From positions 1 through 37,843 of IMG/VR virus record IMGVR_UViG_3300048928_000659: 37,843 nt of DNA. One strand, given 5' to 3'. Below, one piece after another: positions 30,549 to 37,843 of this stretch (position 1 is the stretch's first letter; every line of letters starts with the position of its first letter). A program made the position numbers and the translations under genes. A model generated the notes under the pieces. It was not told the DNA's origin. It searched no databases and saw nothing but the letters and a program-made list of their open reading frames with translations. Source of the DNA: a virus.

Positions 30549-31373
30549 TTACGGAGATGGCCTGCTCGACTGTACCCGGGCAAGCTCCCGAGCGAACGCC
30601 GCCGACGTCATGTGCGTCTGAGTCACGCGGCTGATGACATCGTTGTACCGGAACAAGGGGCGGTATTCGGCGCGGTCTGCGAACGCCAGTAGCAGTCGGG
30701 GGTTGTTTCGACCCTGCGGGATGACCGTGCGGACGCCGTTCCTTCTCGGGCTGACAGCCGCGGATCGTTCCGGGCGTTGCCAATAGCCACGAACACCGTC
30801 GATGGTGCCGAAAAACGATCCTCCAGCATTCTTCGAGCGCTTCACCCACTTCATCGTCGCTAGACGTCGGGCAATCCGTTGCTTCTCGGTTCGCGTCGAT
30901 GCTGCGGCGAGCTGCGCACGCGCCGCTTTGCGTCTCGCTGCCAATGTCGCGCGTGATTTTTTCTCTTTCCTCGCCGCGCTGGCGGTCCTTTTGAGAGTCC
31001 CTCTCGAAATGCCGCCGAACGCATCCGTGTTCGCGGCCTCCGCGCCGACCGGCACGTCGAAGCGGGTCGCACCAGGGTCTCCCTTCCGCCTGGTTCCTCC
31101 CTCGATCTGATAATGGAGCACGCCAGCCTGCTTTGTCTTTGCCCTGAGTTCGGCGAACATGTTCGCGCCGTCGGATGGCTTGGCCTTTGTGAAAAGCCAG
31201 GCGTCTTTCGTCGACCAGTCGCGCGGACGGTCGAACACCCGGCGCGACTCGGCGATCGTCTCCGCCCTAGCCGCGAACACCGTCGAGTTCAGGGTACCAG
31301 CAGCAGCCTTGATGATGTCGGCCTCGAGTGCCTGAAAAGTCCGGGTCAAATTAGTGAGGACTTCAAAACTCAT
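30549..31373 (-). CDS. Putative virion/tail-completion-like protein (274 aa)
   Basis: Basic protein (long Lys/Arg/Ala helix in the middle) with an N-terminus (EVLTNLTRTFQALEADIIKAAAGTLN) like minor tail or gpZ-like proteins. The pair with the 218-aa gene overlaps as TGATG, with GGAG upstream. Displaced about 8 kb from the virion block. Assignment is tentative. Confidence 0.45.
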   Translation of the reverse strand: MSFEVLTNLTRTFQALEADIIKAAAGTLNSTVFAARAETIAESRRVFDRPRDWSTKDAWLFTKAKPSDGANMFAELRAKTKQAGVLHYQIEGGTRRKGDPGATRFDVPVGAEAANTDAFGGISRGTLKRTASAARKEKKSRATLAARRKAARAQLAAASTRTEKQRIARRLATMKWVKRSKNAGGSFFGTIDGVRGYWQRPERSAAVSPRRNGVRTVIPQGRNNPRLLLAFADRAEYRPLFRYNDVISRVTQTHMTSAAFARELARVQSSRPSP

Positions 31374-32029
31374 CAATGGTTCTCCAACCACTCAACGCGG
31401 CCTTCGAGATCGACGATCCGCGCCTCGAGCTCGCGGATGATGCTCAGTAGCGATTTCGTCGAGGCCTCGGGATCGCCGTCGAAACCAAACGGTCCGTACA
31501 TGGCTCGGAGAATACTCCCGTGCGCATCGATAAAGTCCCGCCAATCCGTGCCTGCGCCTGTATTGAACATCAGTCCTAGTATCGTCTGGCCGCGTGCGCG
31601 GATGTCTACGAGGTTTGCAGGCGTGCTGAAGACCGTGCCGGCAAGAGAATATTCGTCCTGGTTGCCGCCCGGAGGTGCCACGAAGTTCCAGCTAGTCGAG
31701 GTGCCAATCACCTGATGCCAGAAGGGTCGATCTTTGACTTGATCGAGGTAGTCGGCATCGCCGTAGGTCACGGTCAATATGGATTTCGGCTCGGTTGAAC
31801 TGGGCGGCTGTAGGCGGAACCAGAAGTCACCGTCATCCTGGTCTGCGGTGACGTCACCAGGCGTATGGGTGCCGCCGCGCATCGTCATGTCGTACAGACG
31901 GTTCAGCGCCTCGGTGAGAGCTGTGAGGTCCGCGCCTTCCCCGGGGGCGATGTTGCGAACCTTTTCTTCGAGAAGGTTGAGTCGAGCGGCGACGGGCGCA
32001 GGTTCAGCGGACTTATTGTAAATGGCCAT
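31373..32029 (-). CDS. Putative tail fibre/receptor-binding-type protein (218 aa)
   Basis: Short coiled coils at both ends (LNLLEEKVRNI and ELEARIVDLEGRVEWLEN) around a Gly/Thr/Asn-rich centre, the look of a trimeric fibre or fibre-tip protein. No enzyme motif. Gene follows CCGCCGG..GCATGG upstream sequence and precedes the tail-completion-like gene. Location with cargo genes suggests a replaceable adsorption module. Confidence 0.45.
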   Translation of the reverse strand: MAIYNKSAEPAPVAARLNLLEEKVRNIAPGEGADLTALTEALNRLYDMTMRGGTHTPGDVTADQDDGDFWFRLQPPSSTEPKSILTVTYGDADYLDQVKDRPFWHQVIGTSTSWNFVAPPGGNQDEYSLAGTVFSTPANLVDIRARGQTILGLMFNTGAGTDWRDFIDAHGSILRAMYGPFGFDGDPEASTKSLLSIIRELEARIVDLEGRVEWLENH

Positions 32030-32172
32030 TCCGTGGGGTCTCAGGCTAATGACCCATGCTACGTCGACCGGCGGAACGGGAGTAGCCCCACGACTTCATA
32101 CTGAAACGCCGTGTTTTTGTAGAATCCCGATTCAACATTGAGAAGTAATGGGGGGAAACAGGACCAAAACTG
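32030..32172. other. Gap between 218-aa and 104-aa genes
   Basis: No gene. GAAACGCCGTG and CCGGCGGAA resemble elements seen in the leaders. Promoter for the 218-aa gene is expected here; I cannot place boxes with confidence. Confidence 0.3.
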
Positions 32173-32487
32173 TCATCGCGGAGTCTGGGAATAGCGACGT
32201 CGCTTGATCAGGCGAGCGGACAACGCGGACCATGACTGCTGACGGTCGAGACCTCGAACATCGACCAAGTGATCGAGTGCACCATCGAAAATGGCGTTCA
32301 GGATATCGGATGTCTTCGACGGCTTGTCTCCGGCGAGCTTGATCCTGCGGAGTTCGGCTTTCACGGCGGCTGAAAGAGCCTCATCGACTGCCACCGGCTG
32401 TGGCTTACCGACGGCCGCGCGCCGCGTCCGCGTCCGCTGTGCCGAAGACCTCTGGCGCTCTGTCGTCTTGAAATAATCCCTTGTCAT
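32173..32487 (-). CDS. Small basic protein of the replication region (104 aa)
   Basis: Arg/Lys-rich N-terminus then a helical part (VDEALSAAVKAELRRIKL...). Could be DNA-binding, perhaps in partition or copy control; I do not recognise the family. Leader F uses GGGAGACATGCGAC. Confidence 0.55.
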   Translation of the reverse strand: MTRDYFKTTERQRSSAQRTRTRRAAVGKPQPVAVDEALSAAVKAELRRIKLAGDKPSKTSDILNAIFDGALDHLVDVRGLDRQQSWSALSARLIKRRRYSQTPR

Positions 32488-32551
32488 GTCGCATGTCTCC
32501 CGAAACGGCGTTTCCGCACCGATGAAACGGCGTTTCGATGCAAGCGACAAA
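32488..32551 (-). promoter_or_regulatory. Leader F: tandem GAAACGGCGTTTC and CTTGCAT element
   Basis: TTTGTCGCTTGCAT (complement of 32538-32551) and two copies of GAAACGGCGTTTC (32502-32514, 32524-32536). On RNA they form one long stem (7 bp, mismatch, 6 bp) ending directly before GGGAGAC; on DNA they could be paired operators. Confidence 0.6.
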
Positions 32552-32598
32552 GGGTGTGTTTCAAATTGAAAATGGGACGTCGATGTCCCATTCTCAAA

Positions 32599-33030
32599 TC
32601 AACGCGAGTTGCGTGCGACGTGCATGAGCTTCGGCTTGAGCTTTCCGGACCGCGCCCAAGTTTTGATCGTGAGGGGAGCGCCGACCTGGTCGTGGAACAC
32701 CTTCGACAGATAAGCGTCGATAGCGTCGGCACCAGGGCCGCCGGTCGCGAGGATCAACAACGCGGCGTCGGCCAGCGCTTCACGTGTCGAGTTCGCGTCG
32801 AACTTAATGCTCCCCGAAGACTCGCGTGCCTTTAGCTGCGCACGGCGTTCCGCCTGCTTCCGAGCCTTGTATTCGCGGTGTTCGGCGTCGGTCATGTCGG
32901 CAAGTCTAACTGAACTGCGCTTCACTGAGGATTTGATTGGGAGGGCAGGCTCGTCGCCCAGCAGCTCTTTCAGCAGACCCAGCTCGTCGTCGACGTGCGT
33001 TGCCAGTTCCTCGATCTCGGTGTTCGTCAT
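32599..33030 (-). CDS. Hypothetical protein of the replication region (143 aa)
   Basis: Acidic N-terminus, basic centre (KARKQAERRAQLKAR), and a C-terminal helix-rich part (DAYLSKVFHDQV...). Start at 33030; a TTCTACATGTAGAA palindrome lies 12 bases upstream, so it may bind it and repress itself. A partition or copy-control role is a guess from position. Confidence 0.55.
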   Translation of the reverse strand: MTNTEIEELATHVDDELGLLKELLGDEPALPIKSSVKRSSVRLADMTDAEHREYKARKQAERRAQLKARESSGSIKFDANSTREALADAALLILATGGPGADAIDAYLSKVFHDQVGAPLTIKTWARSGKLKPKLMHVARNSR

Positions 33031-33041
33031 TTCACATTCCG

Positions 33042-33152
33042 TTCTACATGTAGAAACATGTGTCCGCTTTCTACATAGAAGTCTGCCTGTCGGCCAAACC
33101 AAGCACCACTCATTTCTACATGTAGAACATGATTATTTTTCTACATGTAGAA
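33042..33152. promoter_or_regulatory. Cluster of TTCTACATGTAGAA palindromes
   Basis: Three perfect 14-bp palindromes (33042-33055, 33114-33127, 33139-33152) and one shorter variant (TTCTACATAGAA, 33069-33080). Spacing 25 between the last two. Likely operators or partition sites between the divergent 143-aa and rep genes. Confidence 0.75.
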
Positions 33153-33647
33153 CGCGATCTAAAAAGGGGCTGGCGCACTAGAAGGCTCCGCCGCTCCGCC
33201 CGAAATGGACAACCGGCTCCAGGGAAAATAGGAATCTTGAAACCCTTTGATTGGACAACCGAACCCCACAAAACGAGACTGCTATCCAAACTGCTCCGCG
33301 CATCTGATGACACGGACGCCTCCCGCTTGCGCCAAGCTTCGCCGACGGGCAGACTTACAAAAGACGAGCGAAGCGACCCGTTTCTTAAAACGGCGAAGCC
33401 CATAGAAACCCGATGATTAAAATCATGAACCCGGTTTCAATATTCGCTATCGACGGCTTCCAGTAAACATACATCAGCGCCCAAGGAATGCAGGGTACAG
33501 TTGACTGACAATATACCACCCATCTCACTTGCCGAAGAATCGTGACAGGGCCGATAAAATCATAGCAATAGTAAAAAATCGACGTTGATAGTCTTGTGCC
33601 AGGCTCCGCCGACACGCACACTTATGACTGTAAGGGAGACATACGTC
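33153..33647 (+). other. Gene-poor, AT-richer region upstream of rep: candidate origin
   Basis: About 500 bases with no convincing gene. Contains a CCGTTT/AAACGG hairpin, a nested GAAACC/GGTTTC plus ATGATT/AATCAT hairpin (33405-33438), TTGACT near 33499 and AT-rich runs (33540-33580). Two related 28-base repeats (33331, 33598). Expected place for a replication origin and rep control. Confidence 0.45.
33331..33625 (+). repeat. Two related 28-base direct repeats flanking the rep promoter region
   Basis: 33331-33358 and 33598-33625 match at 22 of 28 positions (GCCArGCTyCGCCGAC...). They could be iteron-like Rep sites or remnants of a duplication. Confidence 0.4.
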
Positions 33648-35093
33648 GTGCATCAGCCAGCTAATACATCGCTCGAAGAAATGGAAATCGCATCGAAGCG
33701 CAAGCCTCGTCGACACAAGATGCACGGCAAGCGGGGATCGGTGTTCGTCCACGAGCGTGAAGATGGTTCCGAGAAAGGTTACGTTTGGAAGACTACGGGT
33801 GACGATATCATCCGGGGATATCAGCGCGGCGGTCTCAAGTGCGGCAATCTCTCGGCGGAAGCGGTCTATACGAACGAATCCTCGTCGCCGCGGGTCGAAA
33901 TTCCCCGTGTCGTCATCGAAACAATGTCTGTTGAATCAAAGCAGTTGCATGCGGGAGACATCGCGGTGTTCTGGCGGATGTTCGCCGAAGCCCGCAAGCA
34001 AGGCATCTCACGCGACGCGCATACGATCAAGTTGAGCGACGTCATCAGATACCTGGGACTCAACAGCCTTCATCGTGCGAAGCAAGCTATCACGCGCCTA
34101 GCTGGCGCGGCGATGACGCTTCGGCTCAACCAGCCAGGCGCGCGTGGCACGATCCGAATGCCAATGATTGAACTCCTGCACGACACCGACGACTTCGCGG
34201 CACTCCGCGGCTACAACGAAGTGTTTTTCCGTCTGCCTTCGGCCCTCAAGCTGGCCGTAAAGGAGAGCCGAGACTACGCCTGGGTGGACCTCAACGCGCT
34301 GTCCCGGTTCGAATCCAAGTTCACGTTCCCTCTCTATCTCAAGCTCTGCCTGGAAGCGGGCAAACATCGCTTGTATCGCTCCGTGCCGGAGATGACGAAG
34401 TCTGAATTCCGGGCTTTCGTCGGAATGCCCGAGAAGACCCAGACGTCGGTGCTCGACAAGACACTGCAACTCGTCTGCAACGATCTGTCTTCGATCTCCG
34501 GCGTCCGCCGCCGTTTCCCGATTTCCATCGCGTTCGAGGAAGGGAAGCTCCAGATCGTCGTTGGAAGCGCCGCGAAGAAGCTCCGTGATGTGAAGCCCGC
34601 GTGGATCGCGCCGGAGATGGCTGCAAAGCAGACCGAAGAGGTCTACGCGATGCCTGCGGAAAAGCGAAAGCTCTACCCGTCATTGACGCGGTTCCGACAG
34701 GCGGAGACTGCCATCGGAGCGCCTGCGTATCGGATTTTTGGTCTGTGGTCAGCCGACATTCACGGCGCGACGTCTTACCCCGACGACTATATCGTCGGTA
34801 TGACCGGCCGCGACTTCATGAACCTGATCGCGAAGGTCGGTGCGGACGATGTCATGGAGTTCTGGCTCGACAAGCGAGACTTCGAAGTCCTTGGAGCTGC
34901 TGGAAAATGGATGGATGTCGAGGTCGTAGAGCACACCCCGGTCGTGAATATCCCGATCGCCGCATCCAGGCCAAAGGCACCCAAGGTCGCCCTCGACGAG
35001 ATAGTGAGTCGGGCAAGAGCGCGCTACGATGATGAGCGTCTGCCCGAACCCGCTGTATTTGCCTACGTGGACGACGAGGACATTCCGTTCTGA
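33648..35093 (+). CDS. Plasmid-type replication initiator (winged-helix Rep, 481 aa)
   Basis: The central part (about 100-290) has the double winged-helix pattern of theta-plasmid Rep proteins: DIAVFWRMFAEARKQ...IKLSDVIRYLGL, FPLYLKLCLEAGKH and EFRAFVGMPE. Basic N-terminus. Start taken as GTG at 33648: GGGAGACATACGTC precedes it with the spacing used by the phage leaders, while upstream ATGs lack a site. Role: origin opening and plasmid-state maintenance. Exact Rep family not certain. Confidence 0.75.
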   Translation: MHQPANTSLEEMEIASKRKPRRHKMHGKRGSVFVHEREDGSEKGYVWKTTGDDIIRGYQRGGLKCGNLSAEAVYTNESSSPRVEIPRVVIETMSVESKQLHAGDIAVFWRMFAEARKQGISRDAHTIKLSDVIRYLGLNSLHRAKQAITRLAGAAMTLRLNQPGARGTIRMPMIELLHDTDDFAALRGYNEVFFRLPSALKLAVKESRDYAWVDLNALSRFESKFTFPLYLKLCLEAGKHRLYRSVPEMTKSEFRAFVGMPEKTQTSVLDKTLQLVCNDLSSISGVRRRFPISIAFEEGKLQIVVGSAAKKLRDVKPAWIAPEMAAKQTEEVYAMPAEKRKLYPSLTRFRQAETAIGAPAYRIFGLWSADIHGATSYPDDYIVGMTGRDFMNLIAKVGADDVMEFWLDKRDFEVLGAAGKWMDVEVVEHTPVVNIPIAASRPKAPKVALDEIVSRARARYDDERLPEPAVFAYVDDEDIPF

Positions 35094-35122
35094 CGATCGC
35101 ACCTCGTTAACCGTGCGATCGT
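35093..35122 (+). terminator. Hairpin after rep
   Basis: Perfect 10-bp repeat ACGATCGCAC / GTGCGATCGT starting in the stop codon. No T-run, so a weak terminator or RNA-stabilising stem. Confidence 0.5.
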
Positions 35123-35132
35123 TCCGTCCACG

Positions 35133-35168
35133 CATGCCGCGTTGACAATCTCAACTGCACGCGGCATG
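35133..35168 (+). promoter_or_regulatory. Hairpin with possible promoter for the protease operon
   Basis: CATGCCGCG / CGCGGCATG (9 bp) with an inner TTGA/TCAA pair. TTGACA sits in the loop side; CATGGT follows 17 bases later. A -35/-10 pair within a palindrome suggests a repressible promoter. Nothing else is clear up to the AAA gene start at 35294. Confidence 0.4.
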
Positions 35169-35293
35169 GTTGCAAATGCGTTGACCGAAAGATACGAGCC
35201 AAGTCATGACCAAGAGCCTGCGAATAGTCCCGATAGCCGCCTGAACCCCATCCGGGGGATCAATGCCTATCGTCTATTTCGCAGGAGTTCATC

Positions 35294-37150
35294 ATGGCCA
35301 CCGAGCAGCTGTCACTCGAGCGTCGCATCGCCGACCTTCATCTTGCCCGTTATCTTCGCCCATTCGCGCGTGCCAAGGCATGCTTCTTGGTTGTGGCGCT
35401 ACCATCTGACGTCGACAGCCTCGCCTGGAAGGACGCTGCTGTTCGGTGGTCAGGCCGTGGAGAAGAGGACGAGTGGCGCTACAAGGACCCCGCGGTGGTC
35501 GCCACTGTCGATCAGCTCGACGACCTCAAGCTGGCGCGCGGCCGCATCGTTATCCTCGTTGAACATGGCGACCGTGATGAACTCCTGGCGCATCCGACGG
35601 CATCCGCTGCGGACGCGGTGATCGGAATCGACTCCCTCGATCCTGTCCTCGTGCAGAAGGCTTTCCGCGACACGACCGGTGGCGACATTTCGCTTCCGGA
35701 TGCGACCACCCTCGCGGCCTTACCTGCCCCCCGTCGCCGTTCGCTCTCATTCGCCGGCCGTCCGATTTCGGCGGTTGTCGCTCGCCTTGCAGCTGCGCAG
35801 GCGAAAGAAGACCTCAATTCGACGGCGAAGCTTTCAAAGAAGACGTCGGCGACGCGCCTCGAAGAACTCCACGGCTATGGGGATGCCAAGTCTTGGGGAC
35901 TGGAACTTGCGCAGGACATCGCTGACTATCGCGCTGGTTTGATCGACTGGTCGGACGTAGACGGCGGCCTGCTGCTCTCTGGTCCTCCTGGTGTCGGAAA
36001 GACCCGCTTCGCCGCCGCGCTGGCCGAGACCTGCGGTGTACCTCTCATGTCAACCTCATATGCAAAATGGCAGGCGCGTGGTCATCAGGGCGACGCGCTC
36101 AAAGGCATGCAGATCACGTTCGACGCCGCACGTCGCGCAGCGCCTTGCATCGTGTTCCTGGACGAAGTCGACTCGTTCTCGTCTCGCGACGACGACAAGG
36201 CGACAGAATACATGCGCGGCATCGTCAATGGCCTGCTTGAAGCTATGGACGGCTCAGAGGGGTGCGAAGGCATCGTCGTCATCGGCGCATGCAACGACCC
36301 TGAAGTCGTTGACCACGCGATCCGCCGTTCGGGCCGCCTTGATCGCCACATTGCCCTAAAACTCCCTGACGCTGGCGCTCGCCTGGCTATCCTGCGTGAG
36401 TACCTCGGCGTCGATCTCGACCTCTCCACGTATCTCCGTCGCACTGAAGGCATGTCGGGTGCTGACCTGGAACGCGCAGCGCGCGACGCCCGTCGTCTGG
36501 CGCGCCGCCATCGCACTGAAATCTCGCATGACCACATCATCGCGGCGCTTCCCAAACGTGCTTCGCGTCCGGCCGAATACCTCCGCATGGTCGCGCGCCA
36601 TGAGATCGGGCATGCCGTTGTCGGTGCTGTGCTCGGCGGACGCCTGCTGCATGTCTATTTGCAGAAGGAGTACGATCCCGATTCTACGGCCGATGTAGCC
36701 GGTGCGGCTGTGTTCCGTATCGAAAAACACGAGCATCGCACTGCGTCAAAATACAGCGATTTGATCTGTACCAAGCTCGCAGGCATGGCGGCTGAGCTGA
36801 TCTACTATGGCAACCATGGCGACGTCTGTGTTGCCGATCTTGTTGAAGCGTCGGCGACCGCGACGTGCATGCTGTCCAGCCTTGGTATGGGCGACAACCT
36901 GTCATCAACCGGCCATCGCGAACCTGAGACGCTGGCTCAGGAGCGCCTAATGAACCCGGCACTCGCCCGCGACGTCGAAACGCTGCTGCAGGAGCAGGCT
37001 GCGCGCGCTCGCGAAATCCTCGAAATGCACCGCGACGCCGTAGACGAACTCGTCGAGCTTTTGATCCTGCGCGGTCGCTTGATGGGGCCGGAAGTTCGCG
37101 ACACGATCCGTTCTTACGAGGCAGGCCCGAGCCTGCCGAAGGCGGTGTGA
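35294..37150 (+). CDS. Soluble FtsH-like AAA+/M41 protease (618 aa)
   Basis: Walker A GPPGVGKT (about 230-237), Walker B IVFLDEVDSF, sensor/arginine-finger region RRSGRLDRH, then the M41 zinc motif HEIGH (436-440) with the later GMAAELIYYG...ADLVEAS region supplying the third ligand. Unlike cellular FtsH, the 190-residue N-terminus has no membrane helix. AGGAG lies eight bases before the ATG. Unfolds and degrades proteins using ATP and zinc; targets unknown. First gene of an operon with a phosphoesterase (2-base gap). Confidence 0.85.
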   Translation: MATEQLSLERRIADLHLARYLRPFARAKACFLVVALPSDVDSLAWKDAAVRWSGRGEEDEWRYKDPAVVATVDQLDDLKLARGRIVILVEHGDRDELLAHPTASAADAVIGIDSLDPVLVQKAFRDTTGGDISLPDATTLAALPAPRRRSLSFAGRPISAVVARLAAAQAKEDLNSTAKLSKKTSATRLEELHGYGDAKSWGLELAQDIADYRAGLIDWSDVDGGLLLSGPPGVGKTRFAAALAETCGVPLMSTSYAKWQARGHQGDALKGMQITFDAARRAAPCIVFLDEVDSFSSRDDDKATEYMRGIVNGLLEAMDGSEGCEGIVVIGACNDPEVVDHAIRRSGRLDRHIALKLPDAGARLAILREYLGVDLDLSTYLRRTEGMSGADLERAARDARRLARRHRTEISHDHIIAALPKRASRPAEYLRMVARHEIGHAVVGAVLGGRLLHVYLQKEYDPDSTADVAGAAVFRIEKHEHRTASKYSDLICTKLAGMAAELIYYGNHGDVCVADLVEASATATCMLSSLGMGDNLSSTGHREPETLAQERLMNPALARDVETLLQEQAARAREILEMHRDAVDELVELLILRGRLMGPEVRDTIRSYEAGPSLPKAV

Positions 37151-37152
37151 TC

Positions 37153-37713
37153 ATGACCTTCGTCAAAAAATTCTACATCTCCGACACCCACTTCCTTCAC
37201 GAGCGTCTGCTGGGCATGCAGCCGCGTGCTTTCGCTTCGATCGACGAACACGACGACGCGATCGTCGAGCGCTGGAATGGGGTCGTTGGCGACGAGGACA
37301 TCGTATATCACCTTGGGGACTTCGCATTCTCGCTCAAGCAGAATGCGGATCGTGTCCGGGCGATCTTCAACCGACTGAATGGCCGAAAGCACCTGGTTAT
37401 CGGGAATCACGACGTCGATAAGAGGGGTAATCTGCATTCGGCGTTGGCATCGCTCGACTGGGCTGCTCGCCCGGAACACGCGATGCGAACCCGCGATGGC
37501 GGTCACGACGTCTGGCTGGCTCACTATGCCGCTCGGACGTGGCCGTGTAGCGGTTACGGCAGCATCCACTTTTTCGGGCATTCCCACGGCAAGCTTCCCG
37601 GCTACGGCCGCTCGCGCGATGTCGGCGTCGACATGCCGGATGTCGCCTTCACGCCCCGTACTTTTGGGGAACTGACCAAGGATATGGAGCTGAACGATGC
37701 GTTTGGAAAATGA
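37153..37713 (+). CDS. Small metallophosphoesterase (186 aa)
   Basis: Calcineurin-like phosphoesterase motifs in order: ISDTHFLH (D-x-H), YHLGDF (GD), VIGNHD (GNHD), WLAHY and FGHSHG (GHxH). Full-length, single domain, similar in size to small phage phosphodiesterases. Likely hydrolyses a nucleotide or phosphodiester; substrate not predictable. Start at 37153 (ATG) two bases after the protease stop; a GTG at 37147 would overlap. Confidence 0.85.
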   Translation: MTFVKKFYISDTHFLHERLLGMQPRAFASIDEHDDAIVERWNGVVGDEDIVYHLGDFAFSLKQNADRVRAIFNRLNGRKHLVIGNHDVDKRGNLHSALASLDWAARPEHAMRTRDGGHDVWLAHYAARTWPCSGYGSIHFFGHSHGKLPGYGRSRDVGVDMPDVAFTPRTFGELTKDMELNDAFGK

Positions 37714-37843
37714 TATCGCGATCGGTCGAGAGGTCCGCGACATCCTGTCGGACAGCGTCGCACCTGGCGTCGGCGATGGCTGGTACCACCTCGTCGGCAA
37801 GGCGCTGTGCAACGTATTCAGGAGGCTCGATTTTGTCCGATGA
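37697..37843 (+). CDS. Small hypothetical protein (48 aa)
   Basis: Starts inside the end of the phosphoesterase gene with GGAG seven bases upstream and ends at the last base of the window. Begins MRLENDIAIGREVRD. Not recognised. On a circle it would be followed directly by the 53-aa gene at position 1. Confidence 0.6.
   Translation: MRLENDIAIGREVRDILSDSVAPGVGDGWYHLVGKALCNVFRRLDFVR

Noticed and set aside
33385-33621. Possible 78-aa hydrophobic protein on the minus strand upstream of rep
   Set aside because: No ribosome site, poor codon bias, and it lies in the AT-rich origin region that would give hydrophobic codons by composition.
1-37843. CRISPR array, insertion sequence or integrase
   Set aside because: No regularly spaced repeats, transposase or recombinase motifs seen on either strand.

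Overview
The window reads as a complete or near-complete temperate siphophage that also carries a plasmid replication module, i.e. a phage-plasmid. The first base is the A of a start codon, the last base is the A of a stop codon, and a same-strand gene series runs across the two ends. This suggests a circular (or circularly permuted) replicon of about 37.8 kb opened between two genes. I see no integrase, no CI-like repressor and no DNA polymerase. High GC, GC-rich third codon positions and GGAG/GGGAGAC ribosome sites fit an alphaproteobacterial host, probably Hyphomicrobiales (Rhizobium/Agrobacterium-like); the host is an inference.

Layout. Nearly everything from about 1.3 to 32.5 kb is on the minus strand. 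Read in transcription order (high to low coordinates) the virion block is: small and large terminase (22.0-19.2 kb), head-tail joining protein, portal, a small hypothetical region, an S78-type protease with fused scaffold, decoration protein, major capsid protein, connector, tail terminator, tail tube, assembly-chaperone-like protein, tape measure, distal tail and tail hub (8.5-6.1 kb). A T5 A1-like metallophosphoesterase-family gene (5.5-3.9 kb) and then a lysis cassette follow (endolysin, small HTH protein, holin-like protein, inner and outer spanins; 3.2-1.3 kb). Two more virion-like genes (32.0-30.5 kb) sit far from this block. Head and tail genes are tightly packed, with many ATGA or TGATG overlaps.

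Cargo. A run of single genes at 22.3-32.5 kb, plus an AbiV-type HEPN gene at 3.3-3.9 kb, looks like accessory or defence cargo: an exported nuclease (SNase fold), a DUF3800 protein that seems to start at ATT, a PcfJ-like protein, an AbiEii-like nucleotidyltransferase without a recognisable AbiEi partner, and two membrane-anchored unknowns.

Replication and maintenance. 32.2-35.1 kb holds two small basic proteins, an AT-richer region with three perfect copies of TTCTACATGTAGAA, and a winged-helix-type Rep gene on the plus strand. A plus-strand operon follows: a soluble FtsH-like AAA+/M41 protease, a small metallophosphoesterase and two tiny genes, ended by a terminator at 162-188.

The most unusual signal is regulatory. 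Six scattered genes (starts at 751, 5503, 28568, 29093, 30488, 32487) share the ribosome site GGGAGACAT, and in five of them an upstream TCTCC-type arm can pair with it; the sixth has a long hairpin next to it. The rep gene has the same ribosome site on the other strand. Four of these leaders also share TTTGTYRCTTGCAT (one with a weaker end). A related element, GTCGAATCTTGCA, lies 45-60 nt before four late-gene starts. Together these look like two sets of co-regulated transcripts. I also note a possible pseudoknotted RNA after the outer spanin gene, a degenerate tRNA-like sequence, and a cos candidate upstream of the terminase.
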